DNA of 64,000 nucleotides from Ophiosphaerella korrae. Taxonomy: Eukaryota > Ascomycota > Dothideomycetes > Pleosporales > Phaeosphaeriaceae. Of this stretch, positions 41,513-53,204 are shown piece by piece. The DNA lies in the NCBI GenBank assembly GCA_028456385.1, contig JALNQF010000002.1, positions 310,001 through 374,000 of the forward strand, read 5' to 3'. The position numbers and the translations under genes were made by a program. Numbering within the stretch: the first letter of the stretch is position 1; each line of letters starts with the position of its first letter. Below the pieces are notes generated by a model. It saw only the letters and a list, made by a program, of their open reading frames with translations. It searched no databases and had not been told where the DNA came from.

Positions 41513-42439
41513 ATGGCTTCAGATCTCGACCAGCTCATCGATATGGGCTTTCCCCATGATCGCGCTGAGCTCGCCATCAAGGCGACCGGTGGCCTGCAAA
41601 GCGCCATAGACTGGCTTGAGAAGAACCAGGAAAAGACGATCGATGAAATCAAAGCCGAGCAAGCCGATGCCTCTGCCGAACCTCCTGCCCTTCAGCCTGG
41701 CGAAGAAGCCAAGTCTCTCGTCTGCGACGATTGTGGCAAAAAGTTCCGTTCCGTCGCCCAAGCCGAGTTCCACGGCTCCAAGACCGGTCACGAGAACTTC
41801 AGTGAATCGACCGAAGAGATTGCGCCCCTCACCGAGGAAGAGAAGAAACAGCGGCTCGAGGAGCTCAAATCAAAGCTAGCGCTTAAGCGTGCCGCTCAGG
41901 CAGAAGCGGACAAGGAGGACAAGAAGCGCAACGAGCAGATTCGAATGAAGGCCACCAAGGAATCGCAGGATATCAAGGAAGAGTTGCAAAAGAAGGAACG
42001 AATAAAGGAAGCACAGGCAAAGCGCGCAGAGAAGAAGGCAGACGAAGACGCCAGAAAGCGTGTCCTGGCCAAGTTGGAGGCAGACAAGCAAGAACGCAAG
42101 CGAAAGGCTGAAATTGAAAAGGCACAGCGTGCCGGTCAGGCTCCTCCACCAGCACCTGCACAGGCACCAATTCCTACCTCCTCAGGCCCTGCTACGAGCA
42201 AGCCGGCAAGCGCATATACGGAAGCTAGACTGGCGCTACAGACACCAACTGGACGCATCACAAAGACATTTCCGGTTTCGACAACGTTGTTCGAAGTCGC
42301 ACATGCTCTGGAGCAAGATGGCCTGGAGGTCAACTCGTTCACGACTAACTTTCCCAAGAAGACTTTCGACAGAACCGACTTTGGCATGACGCTGAAGGAG
42401 GCCGGTCTTGTTCCAAGCGCCGCGTTGATTCTCAAATAG
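41513..42439 (+). CDS. UBA-UBX domain protein (UBXN1-like, Cdc48 cofactor)
   Basis: Single exon of 308 residues from ATG 41513. An N-terminal UBA domain (LDQLIDMGFPHDRAELAIKA) is followed by a single C2H2-type zinc motif (LVCDDCGKKFRSVAQAEFHG...H), then a long charged coiled coil (about 110-210, rich in Lys and Glu), a Pro/Ala linker, and a C-terminal UBX domain (EARLALQTPTGRITKTFPVS, FTTNFPKKTF, TLKEAGLVPSAALIL). The order matches human UBXN1/SAKS1. UBX proteins recruit the Cdc48/p97 ATPase; UBA binds ubiquitin. It likely links ubiquitinated substrates to Cdc48. Confidence 0.93.
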   Translation: MASDLDQLIDMGFPHDRAELAIKATGGLQSAIDWLEKNQEKTIDEIKAEQADASAEPPALQPGEEAKSLVCDDCGKKFRSVAQAEFHGSKTGHENFSESTEEIAPLTEEEKKQRLEELKSKLALKRAAQAEADKEDKKRNEQIRMKATKESQDIKEELQKKERIKEAQAKRAEKKADEDARKRVLAKLEADKQERKRKAEIEKAQRAGQAPPPAPAQAPIPTSSGPATSKPASAYTEARLALQTPTGRITKTFPVSTTLFEVAHALEQDGLEVNSFTTNFPKKTFDRTDFGMTLKEAGLVPSAALILK

Positions 42440-42650
42440 ATCTAAAGTCTCCCTGACTGAGACTCGTCGTATGGATGCTGGCATACGAATGGCGGTTATG
42501 AAATTGCATGAAAGGGCATTGGGGTTGATTACAAGCTATCAAACAGTAACGCAATGGCGAAAAGTATGGCATGCCTGGATGTCCTCTTGAAATGCTATCA
42601 TGATACAATACATACGTACCCAAAATCTGGTGAAGCTAGTCCATTCTCCC
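42440..42650. other. 3' intergenic between convergent genes
   Basis: 211 bp between the UBX gene and the RecQ gene. No feature was seen. Confidence 0.4.
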
Positions 42651-44256
42651 TTATTCGTACTCATCAACATCATATCTACCCTGTTCTCTTTGCGTACTAC
42701 ACCACTCCTCAGTCGCCAATCCCTTCTCTTTCCTCCTAACCAGTCCCACAGCATCCTTACACCAATCACACGCAAAATCACAAGGTGGCACCTCCTCGTC
42801 AGCGAAATAGTTCGCAATCAATCTATGCCTGCACTTATCCGTAGCCTCACAGTAGCCCACGAGTGTTTGTAGACTCTTCACCCGGTGGAGCAGCTGTTGC
42901 TGCATCGCTGCAACCGCCGCGCCTTTTGTAGGTTGTCTGGCTTGATCTCGCGCCATCATATTAGCAGCGCGGTCTCGATCTTCCCGGCCGTAATAGAGGA
43001 TACAGACGCTTGCTTTGCCGTCTCGGCCCGCACGCCCGGCTTCTTGGTAGAATCCTTCGAAGGACTTTGGGATTTGCCAATGCACTACGAATCGAACATT
43101 CTCCTTGTCTATACCCATTCCAAATGCCGTAGTTGCTACAACGACATCGTATCCAGGTTTGTTGGCTACCCAACCTGAGAGTGCGTCTGCGCGCTCGGCA
43201 TGTGGTAGCCCAGCATGATACGGCTTCGCGCCTATGCCATCACTGCGAAGGCGTGCGGCGAGTGATTCGCAATCTTTTCGAAAGAGTGTATATACGATAC
43301 CTGGAACATTGTCCGCTCGTTGATTCTGGGTTGCTAATTGGGATGCTCGTGCAGGATTAGCGGCACGCCTAGCATGTGCAGATTTGAGCCAGGTGAGGAA
43401 GTCGGGGTATTGATCTTCGTCATCTGATTTGAAGCGAACCTCATAGTGTAGATTGGGACGACTAGTGGTCATGCGAAACATCTTAAGCTTGGAAGTGTCC
43501 AAAGCAAGGGTCTTGATAATATCATCTCGAACTCGTGCTGTAGCAGTCGCAGTGAGGCAAATGATCGGTACATCTGGAAATTCGGTTTTGAAGAACGACA
43601 GCTGCTGAAAGGAAGGTCGGAAATCGTGGCCCCACTCACTCACACAATGAGCTTCGTCCACTGCGATGCGCGCAAGCTCCTTCTGGGAGTGAATGATTCT
43701 GATAATCTTGCGGAAATTATCGCCTTGACAAAACTCTGGAGTGACATATAAAAGTCGGGTTAATGGGTGGCCGCACTGAAGGTCTTGGAGAATTCTGCTC
43801 TTGTCAGAGGGCGGTGTGGTGCTGTTTATAGTCTCTACTCGGATGTTGGCAGTTCGCATGGCAGCAACTTGGTTGTTCTGACTTGCATTAGCTTGAACAT
43901 TTTGCTCAAAATTATCACACACCATAAGAGCTAACAAAGGAGAGATCACGATAGTCACTAAATAGTCAGTATGCCAATACTACTGAACAGAGAACAAACA
44001 TACTGCCTAAGTCCACTACCGCCGGCAATTGGTAGCACAAGCTCTTCCCAAATGATGTTGCGGCTTGCAGGAAAACATCCCGGCCTTCCAGCGTTGCTGT
44101 GATGACTTCACGTTGTAAAGGCCTGTAGCCATAGGTTATCGTCCGTTCACCCGATTTCCACAGAAAAACGTGCACGTACCGGAAGCCTGGCTTCTTGAAT
44201 ACTCGCCTCAAAGTAAAGTCAATATCATAGTATGGCCGCTTTCTTTTCCCAGGCAT
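42651..44256 (-). CDS. RecQ-family DNA helicase
   Basis: Three exons (44256-44180, 44122-44004, 43957-42651) give 500 residues. The introns are GT-AG; the first is 57 bp and divisible by 3, so the unspliced frame stays open but adds a wrong segment. Motifs: FRPLQREVITATLEGRDVFL (motif 0 with the RecQ Gln), ATSFGKSLCYQLPAV (Walker A, with ATSFGKS in place of TGGGKS), VDEAHCVSEWGHDFRPSF (DEAH box and aromatic-rich loop), CLTATATARVRDDI, GIVYTLFRKDCESLA, AYHAGL-type KPYHAGLPHAER, VVATTAFGMGIDKENVRFVV and QEAGRAGRDG. A Cys-rich zinc site follows (CDFACDWC). No winged-helix or HRDC domain is evident, so it is a short RecQ like human RECQL4/5 or bacterial cores. DNA repair role is inferred. Confidence 0.9.
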
Positions 44257-44567
44257 GATAGCACAGTAAGCAAGGTGTTACCTTGTGAATAGTGTAAAGG
44301 GACAAAGTTTGAACAATGCAGATGATCTCATGGTGGACGTGTGTTGACGGAAGGGTGGTGAAATATGGCCCATTTAGCAGGCACGCGTGAGCACGTGCTT
44401 CAGGCCGATCAAGGTTTTCGCTTCTGGGCTCCACACTCCTTCCATAAATATCGCAACAGGGTCTTTGACAACACCACATCTCAAGCTCGATTTCAATTGA
44501 ATATATAGCGGAACGGTTGACTTCGAAAAAGCGATTCTCCACAAACGTGAGGACTTAAGGGGCATCC
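44257..44567. other. divergent promoter region
   Basis: 311 bp shared by the RecQ gene (minus) and the GNAT gene (plus). No specific site was identified. Confidence 0.4.
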
Positions 44568-45068
44568 ATGTCAACTGTACCTAGTGTGGATCTACCCGCG
44601 GGCGTTTTTCTAAAAGAATTTGCTTCACTACCGCCAAAGGAGCGCCCAGTTATTGTGGATAAAGTTGCTAAGCTTGAGCGGAAAGTGTTTCCTTCAAACG
44701 AAGGGTTCGACTATGACATTGAACTCAGGAAAAAGAACGTTGGCTTAATATTGGCATTTAGAGACAGCGACCCAGGCCAAGTGGTAGCATACCTCGTATA
44801 TCAGCGTTTAAAAAGGCTAGTCTGGCTACACAAGCTCTGTGTTATCGAAGTGGAGAGAAACAGGGGCATTGCAAAATGTCTCATACATACCCTACGCGTT
44901 CAAATGGGAACAAGAGGTGGCGAAAGTATTCAGTTATGGGTCGATGAGCATCGAAAGCCAGCCAGAGCACTCTACGATTCTTGTAGATTCCAAGTGATCG
45001 AGCTTCGTCCAGCATACTATGCTCCAGGACGGGCAGGCTTAAAAATGGAATTATTGATCGGAAACTAA
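44568..45068 (+). CDS. GNAT-family N-acetyltransferase
   Basis: Single exon of 166 residues from ATG 44568. The GNAT fold is seen in order: VAYLVYQRLKRLVWLHKLCV (strands 3-4), then VERNRGIAKCLIHTLR (motif A, the acetyl-CoA pyrophosphate loop, RxxGIA), QLWVDEHRKPARALYDSCRF (motif B, with the Tyr near the acetyl group) and ELRPAYYAPGRAGLKMELLI. Small fungal GNATs of this size act on amines or protein N-termini; the substrate cannot be told. The length is typical and the frame is intact. Confidence 0.88.
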   Translation: MSTVPSVDLPAGVFLKEFASLPPKERPVIVDKVAKLERKVFPSNEGFDYDIELRKKNVGLILAFRDSDPGQVVAYLVYQRLKRLVWLHKLCVIEVERNRGIAKCLIHTLRVQMGTRGGESIQLWVDEHRKPARALYDSCRFQVIELRPAYYAPGRAGLKMELLIGN

Positions 45069-45629
45069 TTTAGCAAGCGCTGTCTCATATTTAGTGAGCT
45101 ATTGGGATATTGATTGCTAAGGAGGTGGCAGGCGACGTACCCTTTGCTTGAACAACTCCTCTCTACCGCCCACTTGGACGCCGGCCCAACGCCGAAGCCG
45201 AACATTAAGGGCAACTCAGATGATATTTGATGATGGCTGATCCTGCTTGAGATGGTTTCCAAAATTATAAACTACGTATACATGCCGTATACTCGTATCA
45301 TATGGTGTACCAACCTTACGGGGCTTAACAGGGCAGCTTGGGTGTTTCGAAAAGGAAAAGAGATACGAGGCGGAATTTACATTCCTCACTCAGTCTCTAG
45401 GCGAACGTAAGGCATTCCTACATCGGCGCGACCTCGCGTTCAGAGCGCGATAATGAATTCCTGTTTCTAGGCAAGAGGAGGCTGTAAGTGATGTGAAGTC
45501 TTCAGTTTATTCCATCCTCTTACATTGCGGCAAGTGCAAATTCAGTGTCAGATTCATGGCGGCTTCAGTGTAAGACCGTTCGGTCACGGCTTCACGTTGT
45601 ACTAATTAGAGAGCAGCGCAAAAACGTGA
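45069..45629. other. intergenic before the AXL2-like relic
   Basis: 561 bp with no coding signal. The former promoter of the relic gene should lie here. The expected ATG and signal peptide start are missing. Confidence 0.4.
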
Positions 45630-48600
45630 TTGCTATTAGGTACTGGCCTGTTGCATACACACGCGTCGGCAGTCCTGCAGGTCAATTACCCAGTACACCT
45701 TCAGCTGCCACCAGTCGCGCATGTTGATACGCCGTACCAATTTCAACTTGCGCCTACAACTTTCCAAATCGATTTGGAGAAGCCAGTACTCTTTAGTAGG
45801 AAGTCCTTCATGGCGGTCGTTAGACAATAAGAGCCGATCGCTTTTCGGAACACCGCGATCTGGCGATGTAGGAGAAAGCACTTTCACGATATCGGCGGCT
45901 GGTTCAGGTGGAGCAGTTGTGAATATGAGTTCAAAGCTGCTGGTTTCGAAGGATAGTGGGCCAAAGATGAAAGGCAATGTTACTCAAGTGTTAACAAAAG
46001 CTAGCCAGCTTTCAGGCCCGCGCACTCCGAGTATTGGATCTTCGAAGAGTTTCAATATTTCCTTCCCCTTGGATACATGAATCAAAGTCTCTGACATACT
46101 ACGGATTTCTGTCAGACCACACACCGCTGCCCGCATGGATAAGCTTCGATGCCTCGTTAATACATTTTTACGGCACCAAACCATCGGTAAACTCTACACA
46201 AACCTACGAGGTTCTCCTCATGGCTTGCGAGACACCGGGCTATGCTGGCGCATCGCTAGCGTTTACTATCGCTGTCAGCAACCACCAATTGCTCTTCCAG
46301 CCCTTTAGTCAGACCCTCAACTTAAACAAGCGGGAAAGTTTCCACATAGCTGACCTCAGAAGCATACTGTTTCTTGACGATTCGCCCATCAAAGACACAG
46401 ATATTCAGTCCATGAGTGCCAAATTACCTACTTGGTTGAAGATGGATGAGAAAACTTATGAGATTTCTGGAAATACACCGCTTGGAACAGTGTCACAAGA
46501 CCTTACTGTAACTGCCAAGGACTAGTATATGGATACTACACAGCTCAACATTCACCTCAACTTCCGATCTGAGCTGTTTGATAAAGAGATCAAGCAACTA
46601 AATGCCACGATTGGAGAAAAATTCAAGTACAAGATACTACAAGAGACGCTAAGCGAAAATAACGAGAAATTATATATGGATTTCTCTTCTTTGTCTGGAT
46701 ATCTGAGCTTCGACCCCGTAACGTCTGAGATTTCTGGCACAGTCCCGAAAACTTTGCGCTCAGAAGGTGCAATGCACGCTAACAGCTAAGTCCAATGATG
46801 AAACCCTAATGGATACATAAATTTTTGAAATTGAAATCTTTGAGGAAGTCGGGAGCACGAATATTTCTAGCATAGATAATATATCTAGCATAGATCGTAT
46901 CGAATCTGGCCGGAGGATGGTCGGCATCATTATCGGTTCAGTTGTCGGCGGCATATGCTGCATGCTGTTGCTTCTTGCGTTTGCCACGTGTTTGCGACGA
47001 AGGAGGAGGAATAGAAGTTGTGTCAACCCGAAGCTTCCCAGAAGTCCCAGAAAATCTGAGATTGGGGCGCCCATCAATATCGTCCAACATGGAAATCTCG
47101 AGAAGGGCGAAGGAAAGCATGGCGTATTAGTGGAGCGCAAGCACGAGCACCCACCAAAGCTTGGTCTTGACCTATTCGCCGATCCAAGATACAGTGATTC
47201 ACTGAAAGATTCTATTGGCGATGCTGATATCAGGATTCTTGATACTTTCGACGAATCTCTTTTCGGATACCCAAATGGCATTGTCCCTCGCAACATCCCC
47301 CCGACTCTATGAAGATACCTACCGAGCTAGCAAAATGAGCATCGCAGAAGTCGGACACTTATCGAAGGCATAGACGCAGGACTATGACAGTATATCATGA
47401 TCAAATTCACCGGAGCTCCGGATTGCCTGTCCGTCCTCGCATCACTAGGATGGGACATGGTCATCACACCCTTTCGCCCTCACTAAGCAACATAAGCTTC
47501 TCGCAATCGCCTTTGCGTCGGCCTTTAAGTACAGGTTCAAGCAACACTAAAAGATGTTCCAGTACCCTCTCAACAGTACCGTCCGCGTTTCCTCAACCAT
47601 CAGTTGCACGCCGACACCCTGCGAAATTCACTACACCTCTCGAGCAGCGACGCAGCATTCGTGCTGTTCCAGCATCTACTCGCAGCAGCCTTATCGATCG
47701 GCGAAATTTAGACGAAAAGCGTAATTCATACATACGAAAGTGGGCTTCGGCCCAATCACCGTTTTTAGCGTTGCGGGAATTCGATTGTCTTCTTCGACGT
47801 ATAAATCGCCTCTAGCATTCATAACCGAAGCAAATTCTGCAATAGAAGCCACATTATTTCCAACAATACGAAACACTATTGTCAGACCTGATGATGATGT
47901 GATTGAACGTCGAGGCAAAGTGCCTCCCAACAGCCCACCGGTCACAGCACAATCGATCAGCCCTACGTCCGAATCACCACCTAGGGGTCTCCCAGGAAGT
48001 CTCCGCCAGAACCGAGTCCAGCGTCCTCATACAATGATGGATAGAAACCGTGACCGGGTCGAAAAATCTTATGCCAGACCGGAAACAGTAGTCAGGCCCA
48101 GCACAGTCCGAGGTGTTAGTACCCGTGATAGTCTTCGAGCGTATGAACTCAAATCGAAACTCAATGATCTCACAAATAGTGAAATTTTCAAGGATGCTGA
48201 GTTTAGCGAAAGCGTTTATACAGACGAGGAAGAAGATATCAAGGAAGCTGAACACCGGGCTACTGTGAAGCTTGGTCAATTCACCCTGCTATTCCTGAAT
48301 CTCGGCACGCAACGAAGAAATAAAAACGCAATAGTTCTGACAAGGAGAAGTAAAAGACTGAAAATGACATTCAGAGAAAGCTAAATCGTACGAGTGAGCG
48401 TAAACTGGTCCTTGAATTGACAAAAAAATGTTGTGCCATTCCTAACAGTCCCTGCTCTAGGTGACCCAACGCCTCACTACCTAGCTCGCTATAACGAACA
48501 TGGAGGGAAAGAAAACCAATCATCGATTTACAGTTTTGGTGCTAAGACAACACCCGTGAGAACAAACGCTCAAGGCAAAGCAAAAGCAACTGCCTCCCCA

Positions 48601-49417
48601 GAAAGGCCCAAACAGCCGCTCGTCACTCTCGTGCCGGAAGCGACACAGGAAAGGGTCACCGAAAGAGCAATAATAGTAATAAATGCAACTCAAGGACTCT
48701 TTCTAACGGCGAGGCCGCAATCTCGCAAATCGATACACTCACGCACCCTATCTCGCTAAACGGGTCCTGCCGCGAAGAAGACTCGTGAGCACTCTCGTAC
48801 ACAATCAACGCCATACCCCTACTTTGACATTAATGCTATCGAACCGTGCCCTGCCAGTATCGGCAATGCCACCAAGTCTCACAGACGCGCTCGGAAAATT
48901 CGACTCGAACACCAAACCACCGTTGATGACACGAGATCTATCTAGAAACTTGGAATTCTACGGCATCGACAAAGAGCCCACACTGAAAGAACTAGGAAGC
49001 AGTAGTATTGGTTTCCGGACCTCAAACGGACGCATAAATCCAATTGCACGACAATCCCGTCTTGCATCTCTCCACGAGTCTTCTAGACCTCCACCTCCAC
49101 GCCGATCTTCCAAGCGAGAGACAACATCTACCCCTATGCCCGTACCGTTCCCGCCGTCGCCGTCGCCAACGCCAGCCCGGCTGGCTAGTCTGAGTCTATT
49201 CCCGGTAGATACGAGAGCAGAGTTAAGTGCAGCTGATAAGCATGGAAGTGTGGTACTTAGCATTGTGCAAGGAGACAATCGAGCGACGCTGGACATTGGA
49301 GACGAGAAGGGGAGGCAGACCTGGGGCGGGTTGAAGAACATGGTGCACAGGGGGAGCGGGTGGGTTAGTGGCGGGTATTGGGATAGGCAGAAGAAGGAGG
49401 ATAAGGTTTTTATCTAG
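45630..49417 (+). pseudogene. AXL2: broken AXL2-like (axial bud-site selection) gene
   Basis: Protein-like text runs about 3.8 kb through at least five frame changes and several stops. It starts without ATG at 45630 (QVNYPVHLQLPPVAHVDTPY, the first cadherin-like domain). A shift near 45780 gives QYSLVGSPSWRSLDNKSRSL. A shift near 46075 gives LSDHTPLPAWISFDASLIHF. A TAG at 46523 interrupts AKD-YMDTTQ. A shift near 46770 is followed by a TAA (about 46817). Then comes a transmembrane helix (VGIIIGSVVGGICCMLLLLA) and a long cytoplasmic tail in changing frames, ending WGGLKNMVHRGSGW at 49417. Two cadherin-like (dystroglycan-type) domains, one membrane span and a Ser-rich tail are the Axl2/AxlA layout. 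In yeast and Aspergillus the protein marks growth and bud sites. It is decayed here; another intact copy may exist elsewhere. Confidence 0.75.
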
Positions 49418-49795
49418 ATAGGGGAGTGTTTGGGTTTGGTTTTTTTGGAATTTTATTTTACATAGTCTTTTGCGATGCGTAGATAGTAACAAATACAATG
49501 GTGTACTGATTCTCTTGTTCCTCGTTAGCCAACCGCTCTTGATGGCAGGAATATGGGATGGTTGCTCAGTGTTCTATGATCCAGTGCTCCATGTAATTTG
49601 AAAATGTAGCCATTTCGATTTTCAACATATATCAGCTCGAAATTGTTGTATTAAATCACTACTAGAAGTCATTCATTCGTGGCACTATACGCCTTGAGCA
49701 TGCTGCCCCATCTAGATACCCTTATCATGAACCTGTTCCAAATAACCGCCGGCGCCTCCCATGCATTTTCTGAGACATGATTGTTCTCAAAATAT
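49418..49795. other. intergenic
   Basis: 378 bp between the relic (plus) and DRE2 (minus), both ending here. No feature was seen. Confidence 0.4.
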
Positions 49796-50810
49796 TTAGA
49801 GTTGAATATCATTGTTCAACAATCTGACTTCCTCGCCAGGTTTGAATGCTGGCAGTCCGATGTACGGACATCCATCACAACGGAACGCATCTCCTAGAGC
49901 GCAGTTCCCGCAACTCCCAACTGTACCCTGGACTGTAAAGTCCAACTCGGTAAGATCATCTTCTTCTAGTTTCAGCGCGTTCAGTTGCTTATCGGCCGTT
50001 GCGCGTTTGGCGGCGTCTTCAGCTTCCATCTTTTCTTTTAGACCGCAGGTGCAGTCTTTGCAAGCACGTCGTCGTTTTCCGGCTTTAGGTTGGCATTCTG
50101 GCGCTATTGAAATTTTAGTGATTTCGTACAACAGTCCAGAGGATGGCTAACTGACGTTGGATAATTGGGCGTGCCATGTCTTCCTCTGTGATCAGATCAT
50201 CCTCGTCAATCAGATCGTCATCTTCACCTGTAATTATCGGGTCATCGAGGTCGTCACTAAAGTCGACGAAGCCTACACCTGCTGGCTTTGCAGGCTCGGG
50301 TTGGTTTCGCTTGCCATTCAGATTAAGCGGAACTGAGCCGTCTGAGTTAGCTGTAGTACTTGCACCATTCATTCCGTTCGTCCCATTTACGCCATTTGTC
50401 TTCTTCTTGCCAAATTTCAAGGGTATCGGTACACTCTCCACTTGCTCGGTCTTCACCATGCCCTTTGGTGATTCTGAGAGTCCTGCCAGAATTGCCTCTG
50501 TCTTTGTCGAGCCCCCGAGTGCGCCGTTCTGGCCTTTGAGTATTCCAGAGACTTTCAAAGAGCTAACAACCTTGTTCATGACATCTCTAGTAAGCAATTT
50601 GTGGCTTTCGCGGGTTGTGCCGTCGGCATCGGTAAGGAGGAGAACGACATCGTAGGTCGAGACGGGCAGATGGACTAGACCCGCTGCAATGCGGTCCAGC
50701 ATTTGCAGGTCGGCTGTGGAGCGATCATGGATTTCGTATATTTTGTTGAGTGCCTCTGGGTGTGACGACAGCGACGGCGGACAGAGCAGGAGTGTTCGTG
50801 GGGCAGTCAT
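49796..50810 (-). CDS. DRE2: Fe-S cluster assembly protein Dre2 (anamorsin/CIAPIN1)
   Basis: Exons 50810-50156 and 50103-49796 give 320 residues. The 52-bp intron (GTCAGT...CAATAG) splits a Pro codon and joins ARPIIQ to [20 protein letters not shown]. The N-terminal part is a methyltransferase-like fold ([20 protein letters not shown]). A linker rich in Asn and Gly follows ([14 protein letters not shown]), then [14 protein letters not shown] and an acidic stretch. The C-terminus has both cluster motifs: CxxCxxC-type in CQPK...RACKDCTC and the twin [15 protein letters not shown]. Dre2 works with Tah18 to pass electrons to the cytosolic Fe-S assembly machinery. ATG 50810 is the family start. 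Confidence 0.95.
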
Positions 50811-51848
50811 GGTGGAGCAAAGCGCGCGCAAAAAGTAGTTTAGATGTGGTTTTGAACTGCAAAGGAATAGGTGAGGAGTCGAGGAATTTAACGGAAAGAT
50901 AAGATGGAGACGAAGACACTTGGGGAAAGTAACAACTCCGCTGAGAAATCAGACTCGGTTGGGATCGCGTCGCGAACTTTTGCTCGATGGGGCGTTGCCG
51001 GCGTCGGAGAAGCGCGGGCCTTGGTGGGATGATTACTATGAAACGGCGATTGGCCAGACATGGACAGAACAAGAAATGGACACGTGATGTGTTCCACTCT
51101 GAGCGCTAATGTAGGGGCAGCTGAGACCTGGGGTACATGGCAAATAGCATCGACAGAGGACAACCAGAATGCGCCAGTGGCTTATAAAGTTCAGTTCCCC
51201 TCACGGCTCGTTGTATGCGTAGAGAAGCATTGTGATGGCATTGAAAGCAAGAAAAGCAAGAAAAGCAAGTCAGGATAGATTCGACGGCTTTCGAGAAGCG
51301 CATTGCAACACGCGACCAACCAGGTACGCTATGACGTCGATGCCTACGCTGCTCTTCCTCGACACAGCTCCAGGACCGATGATCGACAGCAACCACAGCC
51401 TCAAGAATGGTTGTCCGGCACGCGCAACGCCGAATTAAGGGGAGGCTTAGCCAGGGCTGCGAAGGAGAGATCCAGCAACTATTGCAGGGTCTAATGCTCA
51501 GCGTCTTATTAAAGCAGCCGCCCTCAACCCCGCTTCTTGATGCTCGTCTTACGCAAAAGCACGCGAACCATTTGGTCCCCGTCCATCTCCTTCCATTCCC
51601 CTTCTACTGTTTTCAAACACTCACTGCAAGCCAACCGTGACTTATCACGTTTCTGCAAGGTACGCACCTCTCTTCGTGTGGCGTCATGGTCACGATGTCC
51701 GGGTCATAGCTCAGAAGGGTCTCGTGACGGTTTACTGAAGCTATCTAGCTCTCCGACGTCTCCGTGCTTGACTACTTCAACTCAGCATCTCCAGCTTCGA
51801 TCAACTCAATCCACACCACTTCAACTCAATCCATCAAAACAATCCAAT
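50811..51848. other. intergenic, DRE2 promoter and leader of STF2-like gene
   Basis: 1,038 bp. Several short frames at 51060-51900 lack family features and run through the leader. The right end is the 5' UTR exon of the STF2-like gene; its start codon is completed only after splicing. Confidence 0.45.
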
Positions 51849-52491
51849 AGTAAGTCTCCCTTCCCTTCACACTTCCCTCCGGAACCATCTCTAGCGCATT
51901 GAGCATCATGGAGCATGCCGAATGAGCCAATACTGCTTTCACAGACCGAGGCATTGATCATACTGACTTTGGCCAGTGACTCGCTCCCACAAGTTTACTG
52001 ACCGTGACCATGCTGGCATCGCTGATGGCACTGCCGAGCGTGAGTCGAGGCTTCCTCGTTACTTTGCTAAAGCCGGCTATGCCGATGCCGATCCTACCAA
52101 GACAAAGAAGGGCGGAAGCGGAAAGGGCAATTGGTGAGTATATTCCGTCTTTTTTTCCGTCACTGTCACTGTCTTGCCACAATCGGGCAGTCACCAGTCC
52201 ATCTTACCCGACCTGCAACCACTTCTCAGCAGGACACATACTGACGATCTCCGCAGGGGAACCCCTGGCGATGAACTTGAAGACATCAGACCGAACATGG
52301 CGAATGAGCGTCGTCGTAGCAATTCGTCCACTCACAACATGAAAGACTTCAAGACCAAGTTTGAGACTATCGACGCTGAGCCCGTCTTCGAAGAAGAGCT
52401 CCATGGGCACATGGGCGAGGAGCTCGAGAAGCAGAGCACCACATCCACTGACAAAAGCGTGGAGGAGGAAGACCACGACAAAAAGCATTAG
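51849..52491 (+). CDS. STF2: STF2-like hydrophilin / ATPase-stabilising factor
   Basis: Coding bases are 51849 (the A of ATG), 51977-52133 and 52257-52491, giving 130 residues. The first intron (51850-51976, GTAAGT...GGCCAG) falls between A and TG of the start codon, so exon 2 starts TG-ACT-CGC-TCC (MTRSHKFTDRDHAG). The second intron (GTGAGT...CCGCAG) splits a Trp codon in GSGKGNWGTPGDELEDIRP, the hallmark of yeast Stf2 (GSGKGNWGKPGDE). Then RRRSNSSTHNMKDFKTKFET and an acidic end. Yeast Stf2 stabilises inhibited F1Fo-ATPase and helps survive drying. The protein is hydrophilic and probably disordered. The family match is good; the function in this fungus is inferred. Confidence 0.83.
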
Positions 52492-53204
52492 ATCTGGTGC
52501 TCGGCCCGCAAGGGAGCATCGGAAGAGGGATGAAACTCTCAAGATACTTCGTCTTTCGGTATGGCTGTGATTTGACTGGCCAGTCATTTCATGGGAAGTC
52601 AGCACTACAAAGTACGTTGTCGATAAGCAAGCTGTAACCTTGGTCTCTACACCAGTGGGCGCTGCTACCTGTACAATTTTTCTTGGGGGATTTCTTTCAT
52701 ATTATGTCCATGACAGCTGATGAACAGCACGCATGACTAAGAGATTGATTGACGGCGTTGTTTCCTTATACTATAGGAAACCTGTATAACGACTATGAGC
52801 AATGATAAATGAGTTATAATCACAACCCTGACTGATAATATTGCGCTGATGCGAGCGTGCCAATCCTCGGTTAACAATAATGTTGGGGTACAGAAATTAG
52901 ACCATTGTCGCTTGTGGTATCGCCATGCTATAGTCTCCGTTATTTCAGCAGGGACGTGGCGATCGCTTTCATTTGTGTAAGGTAGTTGGGTGAAGGCAGT
53001 ATCAGGGAGAGAATACCAGTGAATGCTTTGTTCCCAGTTGCGTTAACTCCGTCTTGGCAAAGGATCCCTGCCTGGAGCTTTCGAAAACAGACGCATCCTG
53101 ACTTGTCAACCTCGAAAGTCAACGACGCACTCACGCAGTGACGGTGTTAACTCCATCTACCGGCGCGTTCCATCGCGTCATCTCACCAAACCAGCCGTTT
53201 TAAT
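52492..53204. other. intergenic
   Basis: 713 bp of 3' flank of the STF2-like gene and promoter of NUP133. No other gene was seen. Confidence 0.45.
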
